DNA of 26,085 nt from Acidobacteriota bacterium. GTDB taxonomy: Bacteria > Acidobacteriota > Vicinamibacteria > Marinacidobacterales > SMYC01. Positions 7,411 through 14,733 of the stretch are shown here, piece after piece. Below the pieces are notes generated by a model. That model was given only the letters and a program-made list of their open reading frames with translations. It made no database searches and was not told the origin of the DNA. The DNA lies in the NCBI GenBank assembly GCA_029263435.1, contig JAJCXL010000350.1, forward strand, positions 1 to 26,085, given 5' to 3'. The position numbers were made by a program, and so were the translations under genes. The stretch's first letter is position 1, and every line of letters starts with the position of its first letter.

Positions 7411-8137
7411 CTTCGGCGGCCTCCTCCGTCGTCTGTTCCGAGACCAACTTCTCGAGCGCTTCTCGCGCCGCGAGAAGCTGAGCCTTTTTCTTGGTCGAGC
7501 CGTTCGCTTTGCCGAGACTGCGTTCTCCGACGAGGAGCTCGACGTGGAAAATTTTCTGGTGCTCCGGGCCGCTCTCGGCAGTGACGAGATATTTCGCCGG
7601 TTCGAGGCTTCGCGCTTGCAAGAACTCCTGCAGGGTCGTCTTCGGATCCTCGACCACGGCCCGACCCTCTCGGATCTCTTCGATGAGCGGGGCATAGAGA
7701 GGGGTGAGAAACTTGCCTGCCTCGACGACTCCCGCGTCCAAATAGATCGCGGCAACGACGGCTTCGAGCGCGTTTGCCGCCAAAGCTTTCTTCTTCCTGC
7801 CCCCCGTCTTTTCTTCCCCGCGTCCGAGGCGCAAGAACTGCGGGATCTCGAGAGAGAGGGCTAGACCGGAGAGCGCGGTGGCACTGACGAGATAGGCTTT
7901 GATCTTGGACTTGCGTCCTTCGGAGAGCTCGGGGAACTCGCGATAGATGTGATCGGTGACGAGAAATCCGAGCACCGAGTCTCCAAGAAACTCCATCGAC
8001 TCGTTGTGAGCTTCGTTTCCGCTCTCGTGAGCGTAGGACTTGTGAGTCAGTGCTTTTTGTAGGAGGGAGGGATCGCGAAACTGGTGGCCAATGCGGTTTT
8101 GCAGCTCTAAGAAATCGGTCTTGGGCTCGGTCGTCAC
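7394..8137 (-). CDS. rnc: ribonuclease III, with one metal-ligand substitution
   Basis: Double-strand-specific endoribonuclease for rRNA processing and mRNA decay. The 247-residue protein has the RNase III catalytic domain with the signature NESMEFLGDSVL (E49 and D53 equal E. coli E41 and D45), and a C-terminal double-stranded RNA-binding domain (DPKTTLQEFLQARSL to KKKAQLLAAREALEKL). The second acidic pair reads ANALEAVVAAIYLDAG: N122 stands where E. coli has D114, while E125 (E. coli E117) is kept. The codon is AAC, so this is not a reading problem. The insert EEKTGGRKKKALA before this motif is basic. GTG at 8137 is the only sensible start; its ribosome binding site is poor. It follows the PP2C gene on the same strand after 124 nt in which I see nothing else. 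Confidence 0.92.
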   Translation of the reverse strand: MTTEPKTDFLELQNRIGHQFRDPSLLQKALTHKSYAHESGNEAHNESMEFLGDSVLGFLVTDHIYREFPELSEGRKSKIKAYLVSATALSGLALSLEIPQFLRLGRGEEKTGGRKKKALAANALEAVVAAIYLDAGVVEAGKFLTPLYAPLIEEIREGRAVVEDPKTTLQEFLQARSLEPAKYLVTAESGPEHQKIFHVELLVGERSLGKANGSTKKKAQLLAAREALEKLVSEQTTEEAAEAIRDR

Positions 8138-8261
8138 AGCATCGTCGAGTCGGCGCCTTCATGGAGCGTGGCGCGCGTGGAGAAAGTTGGTCGTCCTCGC
8201 AAGACGGCTCCGGTCGCATCCTGCGCGGCGCCAGCGGGTGTCAAAGTGTGGATCGATTTTA

Positions 8262-10322
8262 CTACAAGACTTTGACGAGGACCATCGTCATATCATCGTG
8301 TTGCATCGCCCCCGCGGAGAAATCGAACACTTCATCGACCATCTTCTCTCGAAGCTCCTCCATGTCGAGCTCTTGGTTCTTCTCGACGATGGCGCGGATT
8401 CGGTCCTCGCCGAAAAGCTCGGAGTCGGGGTTCATGGCCTCGGACAGCCCGTCCGTGAAGAACAAGAACAGGTCCCCGGTACCGAGAGGCACGGACGCTT
8501 CCCTCAACACCCGCTCGAAGTGCGGTCCTTTGTCGAGTGCGAGTCCCATCCCGTCCGGCGCGAGGACATCGATCTCGAGAGGGCTGCTTGCCGGCAGGTG
8601 AAAGATCGGATTGTGGCCTGCCCGTGCATAAGTCATGACTCGCTGTTTCATGTCGATGACGGCATAGACCATCGTGATGAAGCTGCGACTATCCATGTTC
8701 GCCGCGAGAATCTTGTTCGCTTCGACGAGGAGCTTGCGGGGGGAGTGATAGATCTGAGAGAGGGAGAGAACCAACCCCTTCAATTCGGCCATGTAGAGCG
8801 CCGCGGACGTGCCTTTGCCCGACACGTCCGCGATCAGAAGAGCGCAGCGATCCTCGTCGATCGGAATGAAATCGTAATAATCTCCCCCGACCTCCGTGGC
8901 GGGAAGACATAAAGCAGAGATCGAGAGCCCGGCGACGTGCACTCGGTCTTTTGGAAGGAGGCTCATCTGAATGCTGCGGGCGATTCTCAACTCTTCTTCG
9001 AGGCGTTCTTTCTCTGCTCCCTGGCGGAGAAGATCTTGGATGCTCGTCGTCATGAGATTGAACGACTCGGCGAGCTCGCCGAGCTGGTCTCTCGAGCGGA
9101 TGTGGACCTTGTAGCTGAAATCCCCCTGACGAACGTGCTCGGTTCCTTGACTCAGGGCGTGGACCGAGCCGGTGATCGACCGAGCGAGAACGAAACCGAC
9201 GAAGATTGCGAAGACTTGAATCACCAAGAACAAACCCGCGAGGAGGACCATCCCGGTGACGAGGAGCTGGCCGACATCGGGACGGCTCGGGCCGAGCGGC
9301 AACGCGCCCGATGCGATGCTCTGATAGAAGTTGATGAACGGGAAGCCGAACTGTACGAACACCAGCTGAGAGCTTTCGGACTGCGGGGCGTCGAAGCGCT
9401 CCGTGGAGAACAACGCCCACCACGGAATCGTCCAGCTCGGCCGGGCTTGGATCGGAGGCTTGGGTGCTCCGCCCAGGGGCGCGAACACATTGGACTCGTC
9501 GGAGTCGCTGGCCACGCTCGCCAAGACCTGGTCGACATGAAATCCGAGCTCGAGTGCGGCGCGGTCGAGGACACCTCTGAGCGGTGCGAGAACGATGACG
9601 GTCGCGGATTCGGAGCCGCTCGCGGGAGAGGAGCTACCCGCCGTGAATGTCGAGCCGGCGATCTGGACCGTTCCTTGAAAGCCCTCCGCGAGCCAGTCGG
9701 GGAGCCGGGTGCCGACCTCTGGTGTGGCGGTCCAATCAGATGTGGCGACGACTCTCTGGATACGACCGCGACGATGTTCGAGATAAATTGAGCCGGCGCC
9801 GGGAAGGGAGTCGGGCAGTTTCTCGGTACGCTCTTCGAGCACGCGTCGGACGACGCCGTCTCTGAATCTGGAGGCGCTCTCCCGTCGAGCGCCGAGCTGA
9901 GCCAGGGTCAAATCCGCCGCCCGTGAGGCGTTCGTCTCGGCGCGCTGCACGGTCGTGTTCAGCATATAGGAGCTCATCTGACCCAGCGAGAAATAGCCCA
10001 TCACGACGAAGAACGCGAGGATCAAGACCGTCGGCACCAGTCCGATCAACAAGTACGAGATGACGAGCTTGCGCCGGATACGCCACAAGAGCTTGTTGCG
10101 CAGGCGTCCGAGACCCCAAACCGCCACGATCGTGAGGTACGCCCATAGTCCGAAAGTGGCGATCGAGTTCAGGGCCGGTGGCACCACCCCCAAAGTTCCG
10201 AGCAATCGAACCGCACATAGCAATAGCAATAGCTGGCCGCGACGGGTGCGAAGCAGAAAATGCTTCCAGCCAGAGTCCGGGGGCGATCGTTTCACGCTCG
10301 GAAGCAAACGATCGGAAGACAT
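8262..10322 (-). CDS. HAMP-domain SpoIIE/RsbU-type PP2C serine phosphatase, membrane sensor
   Basis: A membrane-bound sensor phosphatase of the RsbU/SpoIIE class, which typically dephosphorylates anti-anti-sigma factors. Two or three hydrophobic segments near the N-terminus (LLLLLCAVRLLG, LWAYLTIVAVWGLG, VISYLLIGLVPTVLILAFFVVMG) precede an extracytoplasmic sensing region of about 230 residues. Another membrane helix (VTGMVLLAGLFLVIQVFAIFVGF) leads into a HAMP domain (RSITGSVHALSQGTEHVRQGDF) and the coiled linker. The phosphatase domain has metal-binding aspartates in EVGGDYYDF, LIADVSGKGTSA, FFTDGLSEA and HDDMTMV, so it looks active. I use the ATG at 10322; a GTG at 10373 would add 17 residues and neither has a clear ribosome binding site. 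No anti-sigma or antagonist partner gene is adjacent. The gene is divergent from the GspC-like gene. Confidence 0.88.
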   Translation of the reverse strand: MSSDRLLPSVKRSPPDSGWKHFLLRTRRGQLLLLLCAVRLLGTLGVVPPALNSIATFGLWAYLTIVAVWGLGRLRNKLLWRIRRKLVISYLLIGLVPTVLILAFFVVMGYFSLGQMSSYMLNTTVQRAETNASRAADLTLAQLGARRESASRFRDGVVRRVLEERTEKLPDSLPGAGSIYLEHRRGRIQRVVATSDWTATPEVGTRLPDWLAEGFQGTVQIAGSTFTAGSSSPASGSESATVIVLAPLRGVLDRAALELGFHVDQVLASVASDSDESNVFAPLGGAPKPPIQARPSWTIPWWALFSTERFDAPQSESSQLVFVQFGFPFINFYQSIASGALPLGPSRPDVGQLLVTGMVLLAGLFLVIQVFAIFVGFVLARSITGSVHALSQGTEHVRQGDFSYKVHIRSRDQLGELAESFNLMTTSIQDLLRQGAEKERLEEELRIARSIQMSLLPKDRVHVAGLSISALCLPATEVGGDYYDFIPIDEDRCALLIADVSGKGTSAALYMAELKGLVLSLSQIYHSPRKLLVEANKILAANMDSRSFITMVYAVIDMKQRVMTYARAGHNPIFHLPASSPLEIDVLAPDGMGLALDKGPHFERVLREASVPLGTGDLFLFFTDGLSEAMNPDSELFGEDRIRAIVEKNQELDMEELREKMVDEVFDFSAGAMQHDDMTMVLVKVL

Positions 10323-10392
10323 CAACGGTGTGGGATTGAGCGCATGACTCAGTGAACCTCCGCAATATAGCACAGCCGGCGCGTCGTCGAGC

Positions 10393-10421
10393 TTGACCCC
10401 TCGTGGGCGCGTGGATATCCT
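10393..10421 (+). promoter_or_regulatory. sigma70-type promoter for the GspC-like gene
   Basis: TTGACC (10393-10398, 5 of 6) and TATCCT (10416-10421, 4 of 6) are spaced by 17 nt, ending 19 nt before the ATG at 10441. The TTG at 10393 is in frame with the gene but is better explained as part of this -35 box than as a start codon. Confidence 0.5.
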
Positions 10422-10440
10422 AGAGATCGGTTATGTGCCA

Positions 10441-11106
10441 ATGACAGTTTCATTTAGCGCGATCCTTACGAGCGCGATCCTGCTGCTGGCGCCCTTCGCA
10501 ACCGGCTCACAGCAGCCAGTGCTCGTCCTCGACGGCGTGATCGTCGCGGCCAACCCGGTGCACTCGGTCGCGCTGATTCGCGAAGGTGGAGCCCAACGAG
10601 CGCGAGCGCTCCGCGTCGGGCAGATCTATCGCGGCTATACCCTGGTCGAGATCTCGAGTGGGTGGGTACGCCTTCGTGGAGAGGTGGGGACGGTCGTTTT
10701 GGAGCTCGGAGGGGGAGGACCAAGCGCGTCTATCGATCGCCCGGGTCCCAGCCCAAAGCCCGCCGAACCTGAGCTTGCGTGGCAACGCCGCACCTACTCA
10801 CGTGCGACCGACGGGCGGCGTCTGGACAAAGAGATCCCGGTCATTCTCAGCGACACCGAGCTCACGCCGAGAGTGCAGCGCGGAGAGATTCATGGCCTGG
10901 AGCTTCTCCGGATACCGGACGGCACGCTGTTGAGCGAGGCCGGACTTCGGCCCGGAGACGTGCTCAAGAGCCTCAACGGAGAGCCGCTGCACGGGCTCGA
11001 ATCGCTATGGAAGCTCCTCGCGCGTTTCGACGGGCAATCCGAGCTTCGACTGATCGTCGAGCGGCGTGGCGAGGTCGTGCGCCTCGCCTACGCGATCGAG
11101 AACTGA
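10441..11106 (+). CDS. GspC-like PDZ protein (type II secretion inner-membrane component homologue)
   Basis: The 221-residue protein has one N-terminal hydrophobic segment (SAILTSAILLLAPFATG), then a beta-rich region typical of the GspC homology region: VLDGVIVAANPVHSVALI, RVGQIYRGYTLVEISSGWVRL, VVLEL. A Gly/Pro linker follows, and a C-terminal PDZ domain at about 140-221 (LLSEAGLRPGDVLKSLNGEPL, LRLIVERRGEV). This is the architecture of GspC/PulC, which links the inner-membrane platform to the secretin in type II secretion. No other secretion gene is in the window, so it is an orphan here. It could instead be a stand-alone periplasmic PDZ protein. Start at ATG 10441 places the membrane segment at the very N-terminus. 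Its 3' end overlaps the convergent helical-repeat gene by 19 nt. Confidence 0.7.
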   Translation: MTVSFSAILTSAILLLAPFATGSQQPVLVLDGVIVAANPVHSVALIREGGAQRARALRVGQIYRGYTLVEISSGWVRLRGEVGTVVLELGGGGPSASIDRPGPSPKPAEPELAWQRRTYSRATDGRRLDKEIPVILSDTELTPRVQRGEIHGLELLRIPDGTLLSEAGLRPGDVLKSLNGEPLHGLESLWKLLARFDGQSELRLIVERRGEVVRLAYAIEN

Positions 11107-11918
11107 GCCGCTCGCTCCACGTCTCGTAGATCGAGCTCGCCGCCGCGCCAAAGCTTCGCGAAGCGACGGTAGAGCTCAGACGCGTCCTCTCGTCGACCCC
11201 TAGCGGCGCGGTCCTCGCCCAAAAGGTACAAGCTTCGGATGTAGGGGAGGGGCCAGTAGAGGATTCCGTCTCGCTTGGCCACGATGCGCTCTAACGCGTC
11301 TGACCCGAGCTCTCGATTCTCACTCGCGACGAGCGCGCGAGCCGCAGCCGCTTGGAGGGGAAGGGTCTGCCGCGGTGAGGCCGTTACCGCGTCTTCTCGG
11401 ACGGCTTCACGGAGACGGTCGACATCGGAATCGAGCTCTCCTTCGACGTGGGCTGCGCTGTCCGCTTCGAGGGTGGGCAAGAGCTGTCGCACGATGTCTT
11501 TCTGGTCGAGCCGCGCATGAGCGAGCGCGCGCCAGTAGCGGGTCTGAGGATCCTCTTCGAGGTCGAGATCTCCGAGAGCGGTCAGAGCGAGCCCGGGAGC
11601 ACCCATTTCGAGGTGGACGTGGGCGGCCATGCGCCGAGCCACCGCGGCGAGCGGGTCGAGGCCGGAGTAGCTTCGGCTCGCGCGATTCAGAGCGTCGAGA
11701 GCGGCCGAGCACTGTCCGGAGGCGAGCTCTGCGAGTGCGACATGGTTGTGCCCGACGAAACGCCACAGCTTCTCGTGTGAGCGCGTGTGTCCCATCGCCC
11801 GCTCGACGGCTCGAGACGCGTCATCGTCGAGCATCGCCCGCGACCAGCTCCCGAGCGCGAGCTCATGCAGGTGCGCCGAATAGTCGAGAGATGAAGGGGA
11901 TTTGTTCGACGGGGCCAC
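11088..11918 (-). CDS. TPR-like helical-repeat protein of unknown function
   Basis: A 276-residue, alanine/arginine-rich protein made of repeated helical pairs. Repeat-like segments include HNHVALAELASGQCSAALDA, RRMAAHVHLEMGAPGLALTA and YWRALAHARLDQKDIV. The C-terminus, IRSLYLLGEDRAARGRREDASELYRRFAKLW, matches the last TPR of many bacterial TPR proteins. I see no signal peptide or membrane segment. Such proteins are protein-protein scaffolds; the partner is not evident. The GTG at 11918 is the likely start (taggctcattcgc precedes it, a weak ribosome binding site). The gene lies downstream of the FtsB-like gene on the same strand with a 24-nt gap, so the two are likely co-transcribed. Confidence 0.65.
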   Translation of the reverse strand: MAPSNKSPSSLDYSAHLHELALGSWSRAMLDDDASRAVERAMGHTRSHEKLWRFVGHNHVALAELASGQCSAALDALNRASRSYSGLDPLAAVARRMAAHVHLEMGAPGLALTALGDLDLEEDPQTRYWRALAHARLDQKDIVRQLLPTLEADSAAHVEGELDSDVDRLREAVREDAVTASPRQTLPLQAAAARALVASENRELGSDALERIVAKRDGILYWPLPYIRSLYLLGEDRAARGRREDASELYRRFAKLWRGGELDLRDVERAAQFSIA

Positions 11919-11942
11919 GCGAATGAGCCTACCCGCAAGCGC

Positions 11943-12317
11943 TCACGGTGGAGACGGATCCACGACGGTGATTGCGATCTCGCCGGGAAGAGCCATACCG
12001 AGCACTTCGCGAGCCTGCCGCTCGATGGCGAGTGGGTCGGTCCGAAGGGCGTGGATCTCTTCCGCCATCCGCTCGTTGTGCGTACGGAGCGCTTCGATTT
12101 CCATCGCGAGCGCGTCGTGCCGGGTTCTCGCGTCTCTCAATCCCCGAACCCCACGCTCGCCGAACAATGCGTTCAACGTGGAAAGCGCGATGATGAGAAA
12201 AACCGCCAGCCCTAAGATTTTCTTCTTGACGGTTGATTCATGGAGACGCCGCTTTCGATCGGAGCCCCGGTGAGGAGGCTGTCGCGAGGCATTGTGCGGC
12301 GGGTGAATCGTCGTCAT
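11943..12317 (-). CDS. FtsB/DivIC-like septum formation initiator protein
   Basis: A 124-residue bitopic protein: a basic cytosolic N-terminus of about 32 residues, one membrane helix (ILGLAVFLIIALSTLNALF), a coiled coil (DARTRHDALAMEIEALRTHNERMAEEIHALR) and the family C-terminal motif DPLAIERQAREVLGMALPGE. In the divisome FtsB forms a complex with FtsL and FtsQ on the periplasmic side. Homologues often sit beside eno or other genes; here it precedes a TPR-like gene. The start ATG at 12317 lacks a good ribosome binding site but lies about 38 nt downstream of an extended -10 promoter. Confidence 0.85.
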   Translation of the reverse strand: MTTIHPPHNASRQPPHRGSDRKRRLHESTVKKKILGLAVFLIIALSTLNALFGERGVRGLRDARTRHDALAMEIEALRTHNERMAEEIHALRTDPLAIERQAREVLGMALPGEIAITVVDPSPP

Positions 12318-12355
12318 TTGTCGGCAGCGTGCTCGGCGCGAAACCGCGTCGTGGG

Positions 12356-12364
12356 ATTATACCA
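12356..12364 (-). promoter_or_regulatory. extended -10 promoter of the FtsB-like gene
   Basis: The minus strand reads TGG-TATAAT, a perfect extended -10 element without a -35 box. On the plus strand the same bases give TATACC (12358-12363), a possible weak -10 for cutA, so one AT-rich core may serve both divergent genes. Confidence 0.5.
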
Positions 12365-12414
12365 AGTAAGAAAGCTCCGGGGGGCGCGACCCCGGCAAAC
12401 CAGAGGAGGCTCTC

Positions 12415-12765
12415 GTGACCGATCATATATTGGCGATGACGACCCTTTCGACCGAGGGGGAGGCTGCCAAGCTTGCGTCTCAGCTCGTTGAGAGACGGCT
12501 CATCGCTTGTGCCACCATTCTTCCGGGTGCGCGAAGCATCTACCGCTATCGAGGCAAAGTGGAGGACGAGAGCGAGAGCGTGGTGTTGATGAAAACCCGC
12601 TCGGAGCTCACCCGAGCGCTGCGAGATACCCTCGTCGCACTGCACCCCTATGACGTTTTCGAGCTCATCGTCGTCCCCATAGACGATGGCAACGAAGACT
12701 ACCTCGCATGGATCGACGAGAACGTCGGGACGCGAGGTGTCATCGGTCGCGAAGAAACTGAATGA
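12415..12765 (+). CDS. cutA: CutA family divalent-cation tolerance protein
   Basis: A 116-residue protein of the trimeric CutA family, linked genetically to copper tolerance in E. coli but of unsettled molecular role. Family features are all visible: N-terminal LAMTTLSTEGEAAKLASQLVERRLIACATILPG, the strand IYRYRGKVEDESESVVLMKTR, and the hallmark LHPYDVFELIVVPI followed by NEDYLAWIDENV. The GTG start at 12415 has GAGGAGG 6 nt upstream. Its 3' end overlaps the convergent DinB-family gene by 26 nt. Confidence 0.92.
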   Translation: MTDHILAMTTLSTEGEAAKLASQLVERRLIACATILPGARSIYRYRGKVEDESESVVLMKTRSELTRALRDTLVALHPYDVFELIVVPIDDGNEDYLAWIDENVGTRGVIGREETE

Positions 12766-13231
12766 AATCGGTACTCGTTACGCTCGCGTCGGACTGTCGG
12801 AGCAAGGTCACGGCTTGGCCGCGATGGTAAGACGAGTGGTTCGCGAGGTGCCGAAACATATCGGCGAAGGTGTGGTGAAAGGTCTTGCCGGCCAACGTCT
12901 GGATGGCTAGCTCCCGCTCCAGATCTTCGTCCTCGAGCTTCGCGACGAAACCTTCGATAGCGGCACTCACCGAATCGAAACGCTCGCGCAGCCGCTCGAA
13001 AGTCCCCACCTCGCTCGACTCGGGTAGACCTACCCCGGCTCGTCCCTGCCATCGCGCGAGCCAGACTTCTTCGGCGCCGACGAGATGTACCAGAGTGCCG
13101 AAAATGCTTCCGTGGGACGTTTTCCCCTTGTGGTGGAGGAGCGCCACATCCAGCGGCTCGACACATTTCAAGATCCGCTCATTGGCCCATCGGTCGTAGG
13201 TGAACAGGAGCTCTGCTTCAGATTTGTTCAT
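12740..13231 (-). CDS. DinB family protein (four-helix, metal-binding, possible thiol transferase)
   Basis: A 163-residue four-helix-bundle protein. The N-terminal YDRWANERIL and the histidines H49 (TLVHLVGAEEVWL), H132 and H136 (NHSSYHRGQ) make up the triad that binds a divalent metal in DinB/YfiT proteins. Several characterised members are thiol-dependent S-transferases (bacillithiol, mycothiol), others are DNA-damage-inducible with no known reaction. The ATG (13231-13229) overlaps the stop of the upstream selenoprotein candidate (TGA 13230-13228), so it is translationally coupled to it. That coupling, and a thiol-chemistry family next to a redox thioredoxin-like protein, make a shared redox or detoxification role plausible but unproven. 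Confidence 0.85.
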   Translation of the reverse strand: MNKSEAELLFTYDRWANERILKCVEPLDVALLHHKGKTSHGSIFGTLVHLVGAEEVWLARWQGRAGVGLPESSEVGTFERLRERFDSVSAAIEGFVAKLEDEDLERELAIQTLAGKTFHHTFADMFRHLANHSSYHRGQAVTLLRQSDASVTSTDFIQFLRDR

Positions 13232-14697
13232 CGGGGCCCTCCTCCAGGCTCAGCAATCTCGAAGACCGGTAGTGGCTTTACCCGAGTCCCGTCGGCGCTG
13301 ATCACGACGACGCGGTGAGCGTCCGTGTCCGCGACCAGCACTTGGCCGCCGTCGAGCTGATGAAGTCCGGTCGGCGCCGTGAGCGAGTCCGCATCGGTGG
13401 CGCTGAACCACGTCGTCGCCTCGGGAGGCTCCGTGCGCACTGCTTTGATCTTGTGATTGTAGGTATCGGCGACGAGAAGCCCGTGAGGGCCGAAAGCAAT
13501 CGCTTCGGGGTGTTGTAGTCTGGCGTCTTCGAAGTGTCCGTCGCGATCCCCGAACTCGAACAGTCCGTGGCCCAACAAGGTCGACACCCTCGCGGAGACC
13601 GTATCGATCCGTCGGAGCGCCGAGGCCTCGCTATCCACCACGTAGAGCGCGTCGCCATCGGCCGTGAGGCCCGTCGGTTGGGCGAAGGTCGCATCGTGAA
13701 GGGCACCATCATCGATGGCTTCGCGGCCGCTGCCGGCGAACACCACGATCGCTCTTTGCTCGGGGAGATAGGCCCAGATCTGATGGGCGCCCGCCATCGC
13801 GATGAAGACGATGCCGTCCTTGAAAGCGAGGTCGGTGGGCGATCGCAACGCTACCTCTCGCGCGGGTGTGAGCTCTTGGGGGACGTCTCGTCCCAAGACT
13901 CCCGTGCCCGCGAGCGTGCTCACTTCGAAGCTTTCGAGGTCGATGCTTCGCACCGCGTGGTTGCCGGTATCGGCGACGAGCAACGAGTGTCCGTCATAGA
14001 GGAGCCCGCCGGGACGGTGAAAGCGCGCTCGATCGAAAGCCCCGTCGACCAGACCGGGCTCTCCGCATCCGATGGTCCGCGTGTGTCGACCCCCTCCATC
14101 GGTCAACACCACCCGATGATGGCCGGCATCCGATACGGCCAACCCAGCCGCGGTCGCGGTGACACTCGTGGGGTAGCGAAGACCGAGTGACGGTGCGCGC
14201 GTCGGGCGTGAGACGTGATATCGCTTTCCCCGCGTCTTCGCCGTGTCGGCCTCGCTCAAGAGCTCTTGGACGAGCGTCTCCAGTGTCTCCAGTCGCTGCT
14301 CTCCGGCGAGTGCGTGAGCGATGGTGCCGTCGGGGCGTATGAAGATGAGGGTCGGCCACGCGCGCACGGTGTAGGCGTGCCAGATCTGATGGTCGCGATC
14401 GATGAGCACGGGATGGTCGACACCGTGTCGCAGCCAGACGTCCTCGATCCGATCTTTGTTCGCTTCGGCCTCGAACTTGTTCGAGTGGATCGATAGTGTC
14501 ACGAGGGGCTCGTCCCTAAAACGTCCTGCCAGCGCTCCCAGCACGGGGAGCAAGTGAAGGCAGTTGATTCAGCCCGAGGTCCAGAAGTGCAGCAGAACGA
14601 CGTTTCCACGCAATCGCGACAAGGTGAGAGGTTCGCTCGTTCCGATCCATTCGAAATCCTTCGGAAGCTCGGGCGCGTGAATTCGTGGCTCACTCAT
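13228..14697 (-). CDS. thioredoxin-NHL repeat protein, candidate selenoprotein (in-frame TGA = Sec43)
   Basis: Read through the TGA at 14569-14571, the frame encodes 489 residues. Residues 1-42 match the N-terminus of NHLRC2-type proteins: APELPKDFEWI, LTLSRLRGNVVLLHFWTSG. The TGA follows at residue 43, then I-N-C-L-H-L-L-P, so the family motif C-C-I-N-C becomes G-Sec-I-N-C, leaving C46 as the resolving cysteine. The thioredoxin fold continues with LVTLSIHSNKFEAE and the cis-proline loop VRAWPTLIF. From about residue 170 several NHL repeats form a beta-propeller (LLVADTGNHAVRSID, YVVDSEASALRRID, LLVADTYNHKIKAV, VLVADTDAHRVVVI). No signal peptide is seen. The start ATG at 14697 has no Shine-Dalgarno. 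A SECIS-like hairpin follows the TGA. The alternative, a pseudogene or two separate proteins, is less likely because both halves are intact and in the same frame. The DinB-family gene overlaps its stop by 4 nt. Confidence 0.85.
14526..14563 (-). promoter_or_regulatory. candidate bacterial SECIS element downstream of the in-frame TGA
   Basis: In the mRNA, an apical stem GCUCCC (14551-14546) pairs perfectly with GGGAGC (14539-14534), closing the 6-nt loop CGUGCU (14545-14540). A U-G pair can extend it. A lower stem CUGCC (14563-14559) pairs with GGCAG (14530-14526). The loop begins 23 nt after the TGA and has G then U at positions 2 and 3. Known bacterial SECIS elements have a loop 16-37 nt from UGA with a G among the first two loop bases, so this fits in distance and form. 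Confidence 0.75.
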
Positions 14698-14725
14698 TGG
14701 GCAAGGATAGAACAGCTGGTAGAAT
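14697..14725 (+). promoter_or_regulatory. promoter of DUF1820 gene, placing the start codon at +2 to +3
   Basis: TAGAAT (14720-14725) matches 5 of 6 -10 positions; TTGGGC (14697-14702) lies 17 nt upstream (3 of 6). The ATG at 14734 is 8 nt after the -10 box, so the transcript would be leaderless or nearly so, in agreement with the absence of a Shine-Dalgarno sequence. On the opposite strand TATCCT (14709-14704) sits 6 nt before the selenoprotein start and may play the same part there. Confidence 0.45.
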
Positions 14726-14733
14726 CGCGCACC

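Noticed and set aside
13228..14553. A shorter thioredoxin-like protein starting at TTG 14553, after the TGA
   Set aside because: It would lack the first beta strand and one half of the redox motif, has no ribosome binding site, and the upstream frame encodes precisely the missing N-terminus of the family.
14569..14697. Pseudogene by nonsense mutation at the TGA
   Set aside because: The stop lies at the redox-cysteine position, a SECIS-like hairpin follows, both halves are free of other damage and the downstream gene is coupled. Sense sequencing error cannot be fully excluded.
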